Shown piece by piece: positions 1 to 11,062 of a stretch of 64,000 nt of DNA; positions within the stretch are counted from its first letter, which is position 1; each line of letters begins with the position of its first letter. The translations under genes were made by a program, and so were the position numbers. Where the stretch lies: positions 59,691,444 to 59,755,443 of the forward strand of contig NC_081832.1 of the NCBI RefSeq assembly GCF_030867095.1, in the 5' to 3' direction. The stretch comes from Alligator mississippiensis. Taxonomy: Eukaryota > Chordata > Crocodylia > Alligatoridae. Below the pieces are notes generated by a model, which was not told where the DNA came from, did no database searches, and worked only from the letters and a program-made list of their open reading frames with translations.

Positions 1-970
1 CAAGGGGCCCAGGTCATGCTACAGAAGTGCTGCTAAACAGAAGGCCCCAGAGCCTGTTTCTCCATGGCTGTAGAATGAATCTTTGCAGACATGACAACTA
101 GCTTGGTCAATAAAGTAAAGGAAGTAATCAACATGTTCAGCTAAACTAGTAATGAGATCCAGTTAACACAGCACAAGGCTTAAAAGAAGACATTCTAAAA
201 CAAGACATTAAGTAATCCAAATATACTATATTATAGCTGTATCTCAAAATGTTAATAGTAGTGATTGATGTAACCAAATAGATTAGATGATGGTTTGCTG
301 GTTAAGTTTCTTAGATAAGTTGTAAAAACAAAGCAGGCTTATCAGTAAAGATCATAAATGAAAATGAAGAGAAAGCAGGACAATGTCGAACAACATTCCC
401 GATGGTAAAGGGAAGGACATAAGAAATCCTCCCCTACAGCAGAAGCATAACTTCCACTAGGATATCAATCCCAACTGACACCTCCCAAGTCTACAACAGA
501 TCTGGCTGAGTCCAGTCACAAAGTTTTGGTGAAACAAAGACATTGAAATAAAACCAATTAGAGAACATTTATTAGAACAAACCATCTATAAATACAAAGT
601 ACAGGCTGGAGGGAAATTTAGAGAACTCAGAACATTCAAGAAGACGTAGGCCATGCTTGCCACCCTCCTCTCCCCTCTTAAGCCTCCCCAGCTTGTATAG
701 GTAAGGATCTTTGCTCTGTTGTCACAGGTAGCCAGAGAGACTTAAGGATAAGTGTTTGTTTTTATGTTTCAAGATGAAAGCAATAAAAGGTTGGGCAGTA
801 GACCTGTCTCTTGCCTTTTTACTAGTAGCCAACCTGCAAGGTTATTTACGATCCATTTAACAAAGTTCTCTATGCTTTTGCAGTGCTCCTTACATCCTCC
901 CTAGAGTTATCCTGAGGCAAAGTTCTTAAAGGCCTAATGATACTATATGATAGACCTAATATAACGCTTA
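1..970. other. intergenic, nothing recognised
   Basis: AT-rich single-copy-looking sequence with no convincing coding potential, RNA gene or transposon end on either strand. An AATAAA near 782 and a TTTATT near 570 are isolated and are not attached to any recognisable transcript. Confidence 0.4.
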
Positions 971-1020
971 GTTGACCTGCCAGTAATTCATATTAGTTGA
1001 CCTGCCAGTAATTCATGATA
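971..1020. repeat. short tandem duplication
   Basis: The 21-base unit beginning GTTGACCTGCC occurs twice, with only a few bases between copies. It ends directly at the start of the adjacent CR1 fragment. This may be a local duplication made when that element inserted, or replication slippage. Confidence 0.7.
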
Positions 1021-1027
1021 AACTAAA

Positions 1028-1436
1028 GGGCCTGAATCTATTCAGCCTCCACAAGAGAAGACTGAGAGGGGATCTGGTGGGCATCTATAAACTCACCAGG
1101 GGGGACCAGCGGAAAATAGGTGAGGCTCTGTTCGCCCGGGCACCCCCTGGAATAACAAGGAATAATGGCCACAAATTGATTGAGAGTAGGTTCGGGCTTG
1201 ATATCAGGAGGCATTACTTTCCGGTTAGGGCTGCCAGGCTCTGGAATGGGCTCCCAAGGGAGGTGGTGCTCTTCCCTACCTTGGTGCTCTTCCCAACCTC
1301 CTCCTTCAAGAGGAGGTTGGATAGCTGTCTGGCTGGGGTGTTATGATCCCAGCACTCGTTCCTGCCCAGGGCAGGGGGTCAGACTTGATGATCTGTTCAG
1401 GTCCCTTCCAACCCTAGAAACTATGAAACTATATTA
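1028..1436 (+). mobile_element. CR1 LINE, 3' fragment
   Basis: This is the 3' end of a CR1-type non-LTR retrotransposon, truncated at its 5' side. The reading frame from about 1060 to 1343 gives the C-terminus of the CR1 ORF2 protein, with landmarks RLRGDLVGIYKL, LDIRRHYFPVR, RLWNGLP and FKRRLD. It is followed by the short CR1 3' UTR (GATGATCTGTTCAGGTCCC) and ends in the family's octamer-like tail (CTATGAAACTAT). The frame is largely open but is only about 90 residues of a protein normally near 900, so the copy is inactive. Confidence 0.93.
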
Positions 1437-4400
1437 ACAGTCAATAGTTGCGTTTTTCTCCAACTGCACTCTGAGGAACCTTATATGCCCAATCAATCCC
1501 ATTCCACTCTGAAGCCTACATAGCCATGGTGTAGGATGAACTGACTATGCAAGTGGAATTACAATCTGTTTACGTGCTCATAATTGCACTCAGCCAGCTA
1601 TGTAAGTGTTAGTCCAGCATGTAAAGGTGAAATAGGATTGTGGCTTTTAGTGTGTGGCATAATAAACAGTAAAGCTCAGTTTGTCTTACCTAATCACATA
1701 CCACTTTAATTAACAGCTTTTGGAGAGCACACATTGTACTGGCAAGACTGGAAAAGGGAGGTATTATTAATAGATCTTAAGGCCACATGGGATAATTAAA
1801 TCATATAGTTTGTGCTCTGGTAGAACATAGGTAATAGGATTTCATCCACTTACTCGTGTATTGAGCCCAGCCCAGTGTTTAAATGAAAATATGCCACTTT
1901 TTTGGCTATAGGTCCTGACTTGATTGGCCTTTGGTTGTGAACATTAGTAACCTTTCTGAAGGTGACTGGTGTGTACTCATAACCACCAAGCCATATCAGG
2001 AAAAATATCAAAGCTGCTATGCAGGTATTATTACTAAAGCCTCTTCTTGCAAAGTAGTTTGTGGGTACTTTATGTTGACTAAAATGTAAAGATCTCTGGG
2101 TTCAGGGTTTTTCCAAGGCTTGAGTCCAAGATACCTACTGTCTTTGGGGTGGGGGAGAGTAGTGGCTAACCACAAGAATAATTGTTTTATTATAGTTGTA
2201 TATTTCTGTACTAACTAATTGGGAAAATATAATGTTCTCATTTGTTTTTCTGTTGTTAAAATGCTGATGATTGCTAAAAATGTGTGTTTCACAAAGCTTT
2301 ACATGAAAAGACCAAAAACTACCAGCCAATACATATAATGAGTTCTATGGAAGCTAGAACTAGAAGAGATCCACACATGTAATCAGTTCTACAAGAGCTA
2401 GAGATGAAAGAGAGGTACCAGGCCTTGTGTAATCTGGGAATTTTACTCTGACCTGTAGCTGTGAATATAACTTCACTGATGCCAATACTTATGATAGGCA
2501 AGCAAACCTGCTATTCTTACCCATGGAATTTACTCCTGCTTGACCCTAGCTAAGCTCCACCACTGTTAACATCAGTTTTGCCTCTCTACACCACAGGGCT
2601 GCACAAGAACTGAGGAAACTTGAAGGTCATTTCTTTGTACTGAGCACTGTGGTTCATGAGAGCTTTGGAGGTTTTTCCAGTCAAAGGAATCAAAGGATTC
2701 CTCAGTGCTCAGTAAAAAGGAATCAAAAATTGCAGGTAGCCTGGGGGAATATGCCAAATTCAACACCATGTGAGCAAGTATAGCATAGACTCTTCTACGG
2801 TATCAGGCAGCTCTGCTGGTGGATTGAAGCAAGGACAGAGACAGAGCTCCACTCTTCCACTTGCAGCCCTTTCCTGCTACTGGGGAGCTAGGAAAGACTC
2901 TATCCCAAGCCTAGGCTCCACTCCCTTGCAGAGGCTGGTCACAATCTGCCCCTTGGTTCCAATATACACCTCTGGCAGTCCCTGCATAAAGCTACAAAGT
3001 GACTTTGTAATGATTAATAATTATGATGTTTATGATAGAGAAGTTTGATATGGTTATATTAGAGAAGAGAAACTTGATATGGACCAATAGCTTGGACGTT
3101 AGACATGGGGTAAAAATCTAAAGCTTGTGTAAACTGTGCATGAATGAGCTAATGATCATTGTGCCAGCGAAGAGATGAAAGGAATGAATATGGAATGAAC
3201 TGAGACAGACGACATGCAAGGACATTTCAGCAGCCCATTAGCTGAGTTACACTTCTTCTGTGTGTAGGTGGTATAAAACCCTTCTTTATTAGCTGTGAGC
3301 AAAAGCATAGATCTTAGAACTGCACGGGAAAGTAATGGAGAAAGAAGGAAAAGTGAAATAGACAAGATGCAGACCCAGTGAAGAAACCATTCAAATGTAA
3401 CATCATCCCATTATTATTATTATAGCTGACATGCTGGTAACGCATTACTGTGCTAAATATAGCATAAACAAGATGCCTTCTTCAGGAGTTCTAATTAAGA
3501 AACAATGGCTAGAAATGTGGCTGCTTTGAATTAAATATGAACTAATACAGTTTGCACCAGCTGTGTAGAAGCTTGTGCAAGAGGCAGCTGGGAACCAGAA
3601 AGACAAATAAAAAACATTGAAAAGCATCTTTCATGTTTCTTTCTTCATTATACTTAGTTACTTGCTGTAAAATTTCCTTGCTGCAGAGAATTCGTGTTAG
3701 CAGGAAAGGAAATTGTGAGCACACTGTTTCTTTCTCCCTATCTAATCACAATGGCCTTTTCACTCAATTAGCTGGTGATCACATTCTTCCCCACATTTGG
3801 AATAAAAATCAGCAAAAAGAAGTATTGTAAATACCTGATAAAAACAAAGTTCCCAAGATATTGTTCTACCTACCATCTTCTTGGTTTCTCTCTCCAGGTA
3901 ATAATCCTACCCAGTAATGGAAAACTGTTTTAGCATTTTGTCAAGAAAAGCTCAAAACCAATTAAAGAACTAGAAAGCAATGAGCAAGACACATAAAGTA
4001 TATTTCTAGATGACAAATAACTGCAAAATGGCATCCTGAGGTTCCATGATTATTCTTGCTTATTAAGAAGTAAAGAGGCCTAGGTTTTTAATATTATTAA
4101 AACATTATTTCCATCTTCCTCTTTTTAGTTTAGAGCTTTACGTTCCTTTTTAATACTTGATCGAAGTTAAACATATAGGTCCTGCTGCGTATCAGCTACA
4201 TCTGTAGGTGTGCATTTGGCTCACTATTGAACTCAATGTTCAAGAGATAGTAGGAAGCTCCATGTTCCCTACTATACAAGAGATCAGACCAAATTATCTG
4301 AATGGGTCTTTCTGCCTGTTGTACATCTAGTTCTACTGATGTATGGAGGTAAGCAATTCACTATCTGTCACTGTCTCATTGGACAAGAAATCCCTTTCAT

Positions 4401-5666
4401 GTCTTTATACTCTGAGTAGCACAGATGAAAACATATGCTATTCGTAATTTTTCCCAGCACCATGTGAACATTTCTCAATCCTGGATGGGTCAGCATATCA
4501 TACCTAAGACTTATAAACATACATCTAAATTATCAGTTATTTTGGATCAGTCCCATCAAATCCAAGGTATATTTTACTCACCAAACAATGCATGACATAC
4601 AGTTGCATTGTTGTAACTGAGGGGAGAATTTGGTTTGTGTGGTATAATCGAATCTTATACCTACTCCTGTTAAAGTTACATACAAAATTCCTGTTGCTTC
4701 CAATGGGTGTGGGATCCAGACTTTATTATTTTACTCTTTTAAACTGAAATCTTTCATGTTCCAGCAACTATCTCCAGAACAATGTTTCCTGAAAAATATT
4801 CAACCCTCACAAAAAAGAACTGGATAATTTCTTGCTCACCTTAGACTTAACTCGTGTCAGGGAAAAAAGGAACAAACAAACAAAAAATCCAGAATTTCTA
4901 ATCTGGATAAATTTGCTAGAAGTGTCCTCATGCCTCATGTAAACATCAGGATTTTTGTATTCTCTTTTTTTTCACTATTCCAAAAATGAATTAAGCAACA
5001 GGATTGACTTAGGAAAGGACAGTTTAGCAAACAGTTTCTGAATCATTCAGTATTAAAGAATGATAAATGATCATGCAGTATTAAAGAATGATAAACTAAC
5101 CAGCTGACCCACTACACTATTTTTATCTTCCCAGTCTTATAGTTATCACAGGTTTTTTGCCATTCATTATCAAAGCCTCAAAACCTGAATTCATATAATT
5201 AGATGTGGCTCTGAGTTTACATTTTTAAGATATTTGAGGCCTGTCTCACGAGTCCTGGTCTGTTAGGGTTCACTAGACTGTAATCCTGCTGATTACAGAA
5301 AGCCTTTAAAAAAGCAAACATTGAAAGCAAATCCATAAGATCATATTACAAAACAAACACCAAATTCATTTCAGAACTCTTCCTTGTATAGTATCATCTG
5401 GGGAATATTTTTAAAGTTAGTGTGGCTTGCCAAATGAGCTTTGCATCACCTCACTGCAATGTCCTCTAGGTATTATATTTTTATTGCACAATAAAAAATG
5501 CATTAAATATTTTTCAGGTAGTTGGAATTTTCTGAATAGTTGTAGATGATGCAACATGATACCTAAACTGTAACCTCTTCAAGGCAGGGACTATGTCTTA
5601 CCAATATGTTTGCATAATGAGGCTCTTTGATCAGTTTGGGCATCTAGGCACTATTGTAATAAATAT
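1437..5666. other. intergenic, nothing recognised
   Basis: Mostly AT-rich sequence. I see an ATT-rich microsatellite around 3410-3424 and an imperfect tandem duplication of about 28 bases at 5043-5098 (unit core CAGTATTAAAGAATGATAAA). The open frames here are short, overlap on both strands and resemble no family I know, so I call no gene. Confidence 0.4.
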
Positions 5667-5668
5667 TA

Positions 5669-6412
5669 CGGCTGTGCGAAGTTTTGGTCCTTCATTTGAT
5701 TCGGCAGAGATTCGGCCCGATTTGGTGGCTGAATCTCAAAATCCAAATCGAATCAGAGGACCCTTTAATCTCTCTGAATCAATTCGGACAGATTCAGCGT
5801 TTCGGACACACATACAGCTTTAAATATTTTTTCTATGTACCTCTAGTTAGCAGGGGCTCTGAACATTGGTGCTGATGCAGCATCCCACGGAAGCACAGAG
5901 GGGATCCCCAGTGCACTTGGCAGCAGACCTGGAAGTGAACCAGAAGCACCTCCTGGTTCACTGGCGAGCGTGCTGGAGGGCCTGCCCACACCCTCCCAGC
6001 TCAGTGACTGGTGCCTCCTGGGTCTGGGGGAGCACCTGGGGTCCCCCTGCAGTCAATTGCCAAGCCAGGGGGGCAAAAGGCCCCCCAACATGCTCCCCAG
6101 CAGACCTGGAAGGAGACCAGAAGCACTTCTGGTCCACTTCCGGGTTTGTTACCAAGCACGCTGGAGAGTCCCCTGTGCTCCTGTGGGATGCTTCATCTGC
6201 CCCAGCATCGTAGCAATCATGAGCCACGCTGCTACCTCAAGGTATATAGAAAAAAAACTTTTAAAGCTGTGCCTGTGGCCGAATCAGCATCAAATCTTCA
6301 GATTCAGTTTCAGCTGAATCTAATTAGGGACAGTGATCTGAAGCAATGGATTGAATCACTGTCCCTGATTTGGGCCGAATCTGAATTGAATAGGGCCCAT
6401 TTCACACAGCCC
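5669..6412 (-). mobile_element. TIR element family X, copy 1 (non-autonomous DNA transposon)
   Basis: The ends are inverted: the left begins CGGCTGTGCGAAG and the right ends TTCACACAGCCC, each flanked by TA, which suggests a TA target duplication. The two AT-rich arms are full of GATTCGG/CCGAATC-like words. They surround a GC-rich core of about 350 bp with the landmark GACTGGTGCCTCCTGGG. The same order, reversed, recurs at 35114-35914. There is no transposase frame; open frames inside are by-products of the GC-rich core. The superfamily is not certain. A TA duplication would fit a Tc1/mariner-like source, but the ends do not look like a classical member. Confidence 0.72.
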
Positions 6413-6579
6413 TATACGATACCAATCAAAATGGTAAATTGCAACATTTCACACCTTTTTTTCACCTTTTACCCCAGTTTTCTTAGATTTCTGACTTGAT
6501 TTCAAAATATCAATAAAAACTTAAAGCAGAAATTAATTTCTTAATCATCCTGTTCTTCATTGTCTACCATGCTTTAGTC

Positions 6580-6878
6580 TAGGGGTTGCCAACCTCTAGC
6601 ATGCATGCCCTAAGTAGCATGGGCAGCCATTGTGTGGGGTACACAGCAAATCAGAAAGGGGACAGGTAGCATAGTGGCAGATAGGGCAGGGAACAGAAAC
6701 AGAGCAAGAGATAAGTGGGGAGAATGAGGCAGAAAGCAAAGCAGAACATTGGGCAAGGAGCACAGAGCAAGGAAAAGAAAGAACAGCGGATCAGGCAGAG
6801 GAAGGGGAGCAAAGTGGCACTTGGGAGGGCACAGGGCTTAATTTGTGGCACACCTGCCAAAAAATGTGGCCCCCACTG
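6580..6878 (+). mobile_element. possible hAT-like non-autonomous element
   Basis: The left edge reads TAGGGGTTGCCAACC and the right edge ends GGCCCCCACTG, which resemble degenerate inverted hAT ends (CAGGGGTTGGCAACC type). The interior is purine-rich (GGGGAGAATGAGGCAG-like) with no coding frame. I found no matching 8 bp target duplication, so the boundaries are tentative. Confidence 0.35.
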
Positions 6879-7095
6879 TAGCCCTATATAGACACTATTT
6901 TATTGTATATAAGATCTTATTTACATTTTACTCAGAAGTGTAGAGTCTGGGCACCTTCTAGTAGAGCCTCAAGCAGTGTCAGTATGTATGTGACATATTT
7001 CTATTTGTTCTCTTGACCTCTCCCTGGAGAGTCTGATTGGTAGAGCTTTGGGCAAGGCATTTTCTGCTTGTTGTTATTTTAACTACTGTGTCACA

Positions 7096-7694
7096 GTGGA
7101 CGTGTCTACACGTGCATTAACACACTTTAGTTAATGTGCATTAAATCTAGTGCCTCCGGGCATTTATACATGTGTTCCAGTGCTGGGAGGGGGAGAGGGG
7201 GAGGGAGGGAGCGCTTTAATTACAGTGGCTCTCAGAGCCACTCTAATTAAAGAGCCTGAAGCGCCACTTGTATCAGCGTCCTCGCACTGAAAAGTGGCGG
7301 TAGGGGAACTTTAACTAAAGCTTGTCAGATAAGCTTTAGTTAAAGCACCCCCATTGCTATTTGTCAGCACAGGGACACTGATACACATGATACTGCAGTC
7401 TGCTGGAGCACGGTAATTACCACGGTCCAGCAGACTTGATTAATCAAGTCTGCTCCAATGTGCTCTAATTACGGCATGTTGGAGCAGCCTCGCTGCATGC
7501 GTATGGATGCCCTCCATTGTGAGGTACTAGGAAGATGCTCATTAGTCTGTCTTAATACACATTAACTAAAGAGCATGGTTTTTAAGTGATGCTTAATGCA
7601 CATTAGCCTATTTTAATGCACATTAACTAATATTGCATAGGGTTTTTAGTGTCACTTGAATGCACATTAAAATAAGCTAATATGTAGATCCACC
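7096..7694 (-). mobile_element. MITE family M, copy 1, interrupted by another MITE
   Basis: Inverted ends GTGGACGTGTCTACACGTG and (reverse) GGTGGATCTACAT bound sequence full of GTGCATTA/TAATGCAC words. With the 355 bp insert removed, the remainder aligns in reverse with the copy at 54946-55192, including AGTGCCTCC next to ATTG, GGTACTAGGAA and AAGTGATGCTTAATG. It is non-coding. It is a short TIR element mobilised in trans by an unknown transposase. Confidence 0.75.
7158..7512. mobile_element. nested MITE N inside MITE M copy 1
   Basis: A 355 bp insertion with balanced inverted ends: GGGCATTTATACATG on the left and the reverse of GGGCATCCATACGCATG on the right, flanked on both sides by TCC. 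The interior is a chain of hairpins. One has the arms CTTTAACTAAAGCTT and AAGCTTTAGTTAAAG, another pairs CAGTGGCTCT with AGAGCCACT, and a third is centred on TGATTAATCA. No coding frame. A 3 bp duplication would be compatible with a PIF/Harbinger-type source, but that is an inference. Confidence 0.7.
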
Positions 7695-8146
7695 CTGTGG
7701 GGGGGAGGGGTTGTGGGGGAGATGCAAAAGCATCCTGGGATGCTGGGGGACTGTGACTGTGACTTGAATCTGGAGGGGATCTGGAATAGAAGTTCAATAA
7801 ACTGATTTAACCTAATCAGTTACGTCTGATACTACATCCATCCAAGTTCATCTTAAACTGGTTTCAGCCATTTTGAAAGTGGTTTATGTGCACTGAATTT
7901 CTGTTGAGTTACAGGTTTGAAACAGTTTCTGATCACTTATACCAGTTTTTGTGTAATTTCTGTCCCTAGCATCAGTGAACTACCAGTAGAAATCTGTTTT
8001 GTTCTCTTCAAGGCTGACCTGCATTTCCCCACTTTACCAACTGCTACCACAGACACCTTCTTTCTGTCCAAGCTGAGCTAAAAGGCATTCTTTCAAATAT
8101 GGATTCTACACTGGCCAAAGAATCGCTGGAGAGCAGTGCACACATA
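7695..8146. other. intergenic, nothing recognised
   Basis: After a G-rich stretch near 7700-7720 the sequence is plain and non-coding. No element ends are visible. Confidence 0.35.
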
Positions 8147-8505
8147 TCAAAGGGCTTGGGAGCATATATAAATCATTTCATTTGCTTCAATTAGTCTATC
8201 TGTTAACTGTCCAAACTGAAATGACTTATCTATAACTTCAAGGTCGGTGGTCTCATGTGGCAGCTGGTTTCTCGCAATGAAAATGTGGACACTTTTGCAA
8301 AGTTCCAAGTTTCGGAATAACCTCTGTACATCAGTTTGCACGTCATTTTGTGTTTATACCACAGATTCCACTTGCGGCAGTGAGATAGGTTGTATTGTCT
8401 TTCACTTACTTCACTTGCACCCAAGAAAATCTGGAAAAGCCACAACCATTTCTTACGAACCCCAGTCACATGAAAGGATTCAGGATTACGAAAAGGATGT
8501 AACAC
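8147..8505 (-). pseudogene. unidentified decayed coding segment
   Basis: Reading the - strand, two overlapping frames look like pieces of one old protein-coding sequence. One gives residues such as FLGASEVSERQYNLSHC and RKWNLWYKHKM. The other gives NDVQTDVQRLFRNLELCK followed by SVHIFIARNQLPHETTDLE. The composition (Trp, Cys, amphipathic helices) is more protein-like than in neighbouring random frames, but the two frames are interrupted relative to each other and a stop precedes the second. I do not recognise the family. It could be a retrocopy, a transposase remnant or chance. Confidence 0.3.
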
Positions 8506-9328
8506 CCACTGATTCTCAAGGACACTGTTAAATACATCATCTCTTATATCAGCTGAAATTCCTATGATTTACAGAAAACTGACAAGTATTACATAAAGCT
8601 CCTTGGACATGCAGTTAACTATTGAACCAGATCACCAAACAATTTGTTCCTGAATGCTGCTAACTTCTTAAAAGAATTATACATTACCATGGACATAAAA
8701 ATCAGCTAGCTGTCAGATGTTCCTTTCCTTTAAAACCTTGTCAGAGAAACAGGAAGTTGCTGCTTTACTTCATTATTAATTAATAAGATCACTCCTGCAT
8801 TTTTCTCTGTACTTTCAGTATGATCCTCCTCCAAATCCTTAAACAACCCTAACTATTGTTTTTAAATGATTGTCGTGCATTTCAACAGTGGATGAAATTC
8901 CAACAGAAAGCACCCCTATTGAAGGTCTCAGAGGTAGGGACCAAACTGAATAAACAGAGCATGGTATCATTGTATCGTATCATCATAGCATTACAGCATC
9001 ATTCATTAAATGATGATCTAAAACAATATTAGCAACACAACTAATTTGAAAAGTATTTTACTTGGTTCAAGCAATTAACCCATGATTAGATGCAGGGGAA
9101 ACATATTATTGATAAAGAATCTTCATGTTTCTTTCCAGCAAGTCTGGTGTCACTACAGCTCCACACTTACTATCAGGACATCTGGGCACAGTTCCTATCT
9201 CTCTCACATATTTCATGTGTGACCTTGGACAGTTCATCCAGAATAAAATTTTCAAAAGCATTGTAGTGACTTAAGAACTTAAAGCCCTTTGATTTTAATG
9301 AAGTTTAGGCACCTAAGTGCCTACGTCA
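8506..9328. other. intergenic, nothing recognised
   Basis: AT-rich, with no coding region, repeat end or RNA gene that I can support. Confidence 0.35.
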
Positions 9329-9336
9329 CTTTAGAA

Positions 9337-9638
9337 CAGTGGTTTTCAACCTTTTTTTAATTCAAAGCATCCCTCGTTTGGCTCACAGCACCCCTCAGAA
9401 AATGCCAGCTCTGGGTTTTCACTCATTTTTTTACTATGGAAAAATAATACAGCATTTTTTCTATTGCAGAGAACTCATAAAGAGCAAAACAGGTCAGAAA
9501 TCCTTTAACACTATGAATTCTTATTTGAAATCATTGGGTTTATCTTGTGAATCATGTTTGCACACTTATACCCTGCAGCACCCATAAAAGGATCTCAGAG
9601 ACTCCAGGATGCTGCCACACTCTGGTGGAAAATTATTG
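9337..9638 (+). mobile_element. hAT-like non-autonomous element Y, copy 1
   Basis: The left end is CAGTGGTTTTCAACC, the classic hAT/Charlie-type terminus. The right end, GGTGGAAAATTATTG, is its degenerate reverse complement. The element is flanked by a perfect 8 bp duplication, CTTTAGAA (9329-9336 and 9639-9646), as expected of hAT insertion. The 302 bp interior (AGCACCCCTCAGAAAATGCC, GGGTTTATCTTG landmarks) matches copies at 10128 and 38972. No transposase is encoded. Confidence 0.88.
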
Positions 9639-9663
9639 CTTTAGAAAGTATTGGTTTCTGTAG

Positions 9664-10043
9664 ACATGTCTGTAGTGCCTTCAGTTGAGCTACTGAATAC
9701 TTCCATGAAAGCACCTCTTGTCTAGTCTTGCTCAGTACATACCTAACAGCATGTAATGCAATGTCACTACTGTTGGCGTACACTCAGCACTGATGACAAT
9801 AAGTACATCTGAAACTGAGAGCTGGAGAGCAGCTGTTGTCATGTGCCTATTAGTGGTCACACAGCATTTTTTTGGTAGCTGGCACACACAGAGGGGGAGG
9901 GAATGGGTGGAACGTGTGTTCATAGTGGCACTCCCTAATGCAATTGAAGGCAATACAAACATGTCCATAGAAGCCATAAACTATCTTCTAAAATGACATA
10001 GGCTCTTGGGCATGTTTAGAGGCAGTATAGACATTCCCTACAA
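9664..10043. mobile_element. possible MITE between two hAT copies
   Basis: Imperfect inverted ends are visible: GACATGTCTGTAGTGCCT on the left and, reversed, GGAATGTCTATACTGCCT on the right, about 375 bp apart. The interior has no coding frame. I found no second copy in the window and no clear target duplication, so this is tentative. Confidence 0.4.
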
Positions 10044-10127
10044 AAGTGCTTTTGAAAACGTTAACCCCTTTCCCTTAAAAATGTCCTCTTTCCTAATTTC
10101 TTCTTTCCTTTCTCTCTTTCTTTAGAA

Positions 10128-10390
10128 TAGGGCTCTCAACTTTTTCAGACCCAAGGCACCCCTCATTAGACTCAAGACACCCTTTAGATAATGCCAGCTC
10201 TCAGCTTTGACTCTTTTTTTTATTACAAAAACATAACAAAGCAATTCTGTTGCAAAGAACTCAGAAAGAGCACAACAGGTCAAAATACTTTTACCATTAT
10301 GGATTCCTATTTGAAATATTTGGGTTTATCTTGCATATCATGGATAGGTATTTGCACATGTAATATTGCATGGCACCCCTTAAACGGGGG
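10128..10390 (+). mobile_element. hAT-like non-autonomous element Y, copy 2
   Basis: Same interior order as copy 1 (CACCCCTCATTAGACTC, AATGCCAGCTCT, AGAACTCAGAAAGAGC, TTGGGTTTATCTTG). The left end is a degenerate TAGGGCTCTCAAC. The right end runs into a poly-G tract and its exact limit is unclear. The 8 bases before it are CTTTAGAA, identical to the target duplication of copy 1. Confidence 0.75.
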
Positions 10391-10744
10391 GGGGGGGCAA
10401 TTATTTCAGGTGGAGAGCTGCTTACCGAGTTTTGGCAAGCTGCCCAGAGCTGCATGGGTAGCCCCGCCCCTTGATAGGAGCCCTGCCCCATGGTCGCCAT
10501 CTTCGGACCAGAAGTCCCACCCCTAGCCTCTGACATTTCCCACCAGAAGTCCTTCCCCTTGCACCTGGAAGTACTCCTTTGGGGAAGAGGGTTTGCCATC
10601 TTAGAATGGGAAAAAAATATATATATATTAAAAATTAAACACCCATAATAATATATTTGAACTTAAATGTAAAAAATATTTTTGTCCAGATTTGTGTGTG
10701 TTCATGCTATATATGTACAAGTGATTGCATAATATTTCAAAATG

Positions 10745-10945
10745 CAGTCTTACTCCTGTATAGTGTGTGGGGTGTGCAGAGGTGTCAGGGGGCAGGGTGG
10801 GTAGGTGTGGGGTTTGTGGGGAGGTGTGGGTGGGTGGGTATGGGGAGTTTGTGGGAACGTGTGGATGTATGTGTGTGTGGGTACAGTTTTTGTGGGGTGT
10901 GTGATTGTGTGTGGTGGAGGGTCTGGCTGTGGGGTTTGCAGGAAG
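10745..10945 (+). repeat. G/T-rich minisatellite-like tract
   Basis: About 200 bp of irregular GTGGGG/GGTGTGGG/GTGTGTGG words with strong strand asymmetry. Open frames on both strands (Gly/Val/Trp-rich on one, Pro/His/Thr-rich on the other) are composition artefacts. The many closely spaced GG and GGG runs could form G-quadruplexes. Confidence 0.65.
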
Positions 10946-11062
10946 GGCAGCAGGAGCATGGGGTCTCAGCCAACGGGGGCTCTATGGACCTGGGCTAGCT
11001 CCCCTCTCTTCCTGCTGGTGTAGCCCAGCCCAGCTCAGCTCTATCAACCCCTGGCAGTAGGA

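Noticed and set aside
10657-11023. Gly/Trp-rich and Pro/Thr-rich frames
   Set aside because: Translation of the GT-rich tract in several frames; no start context, no family.
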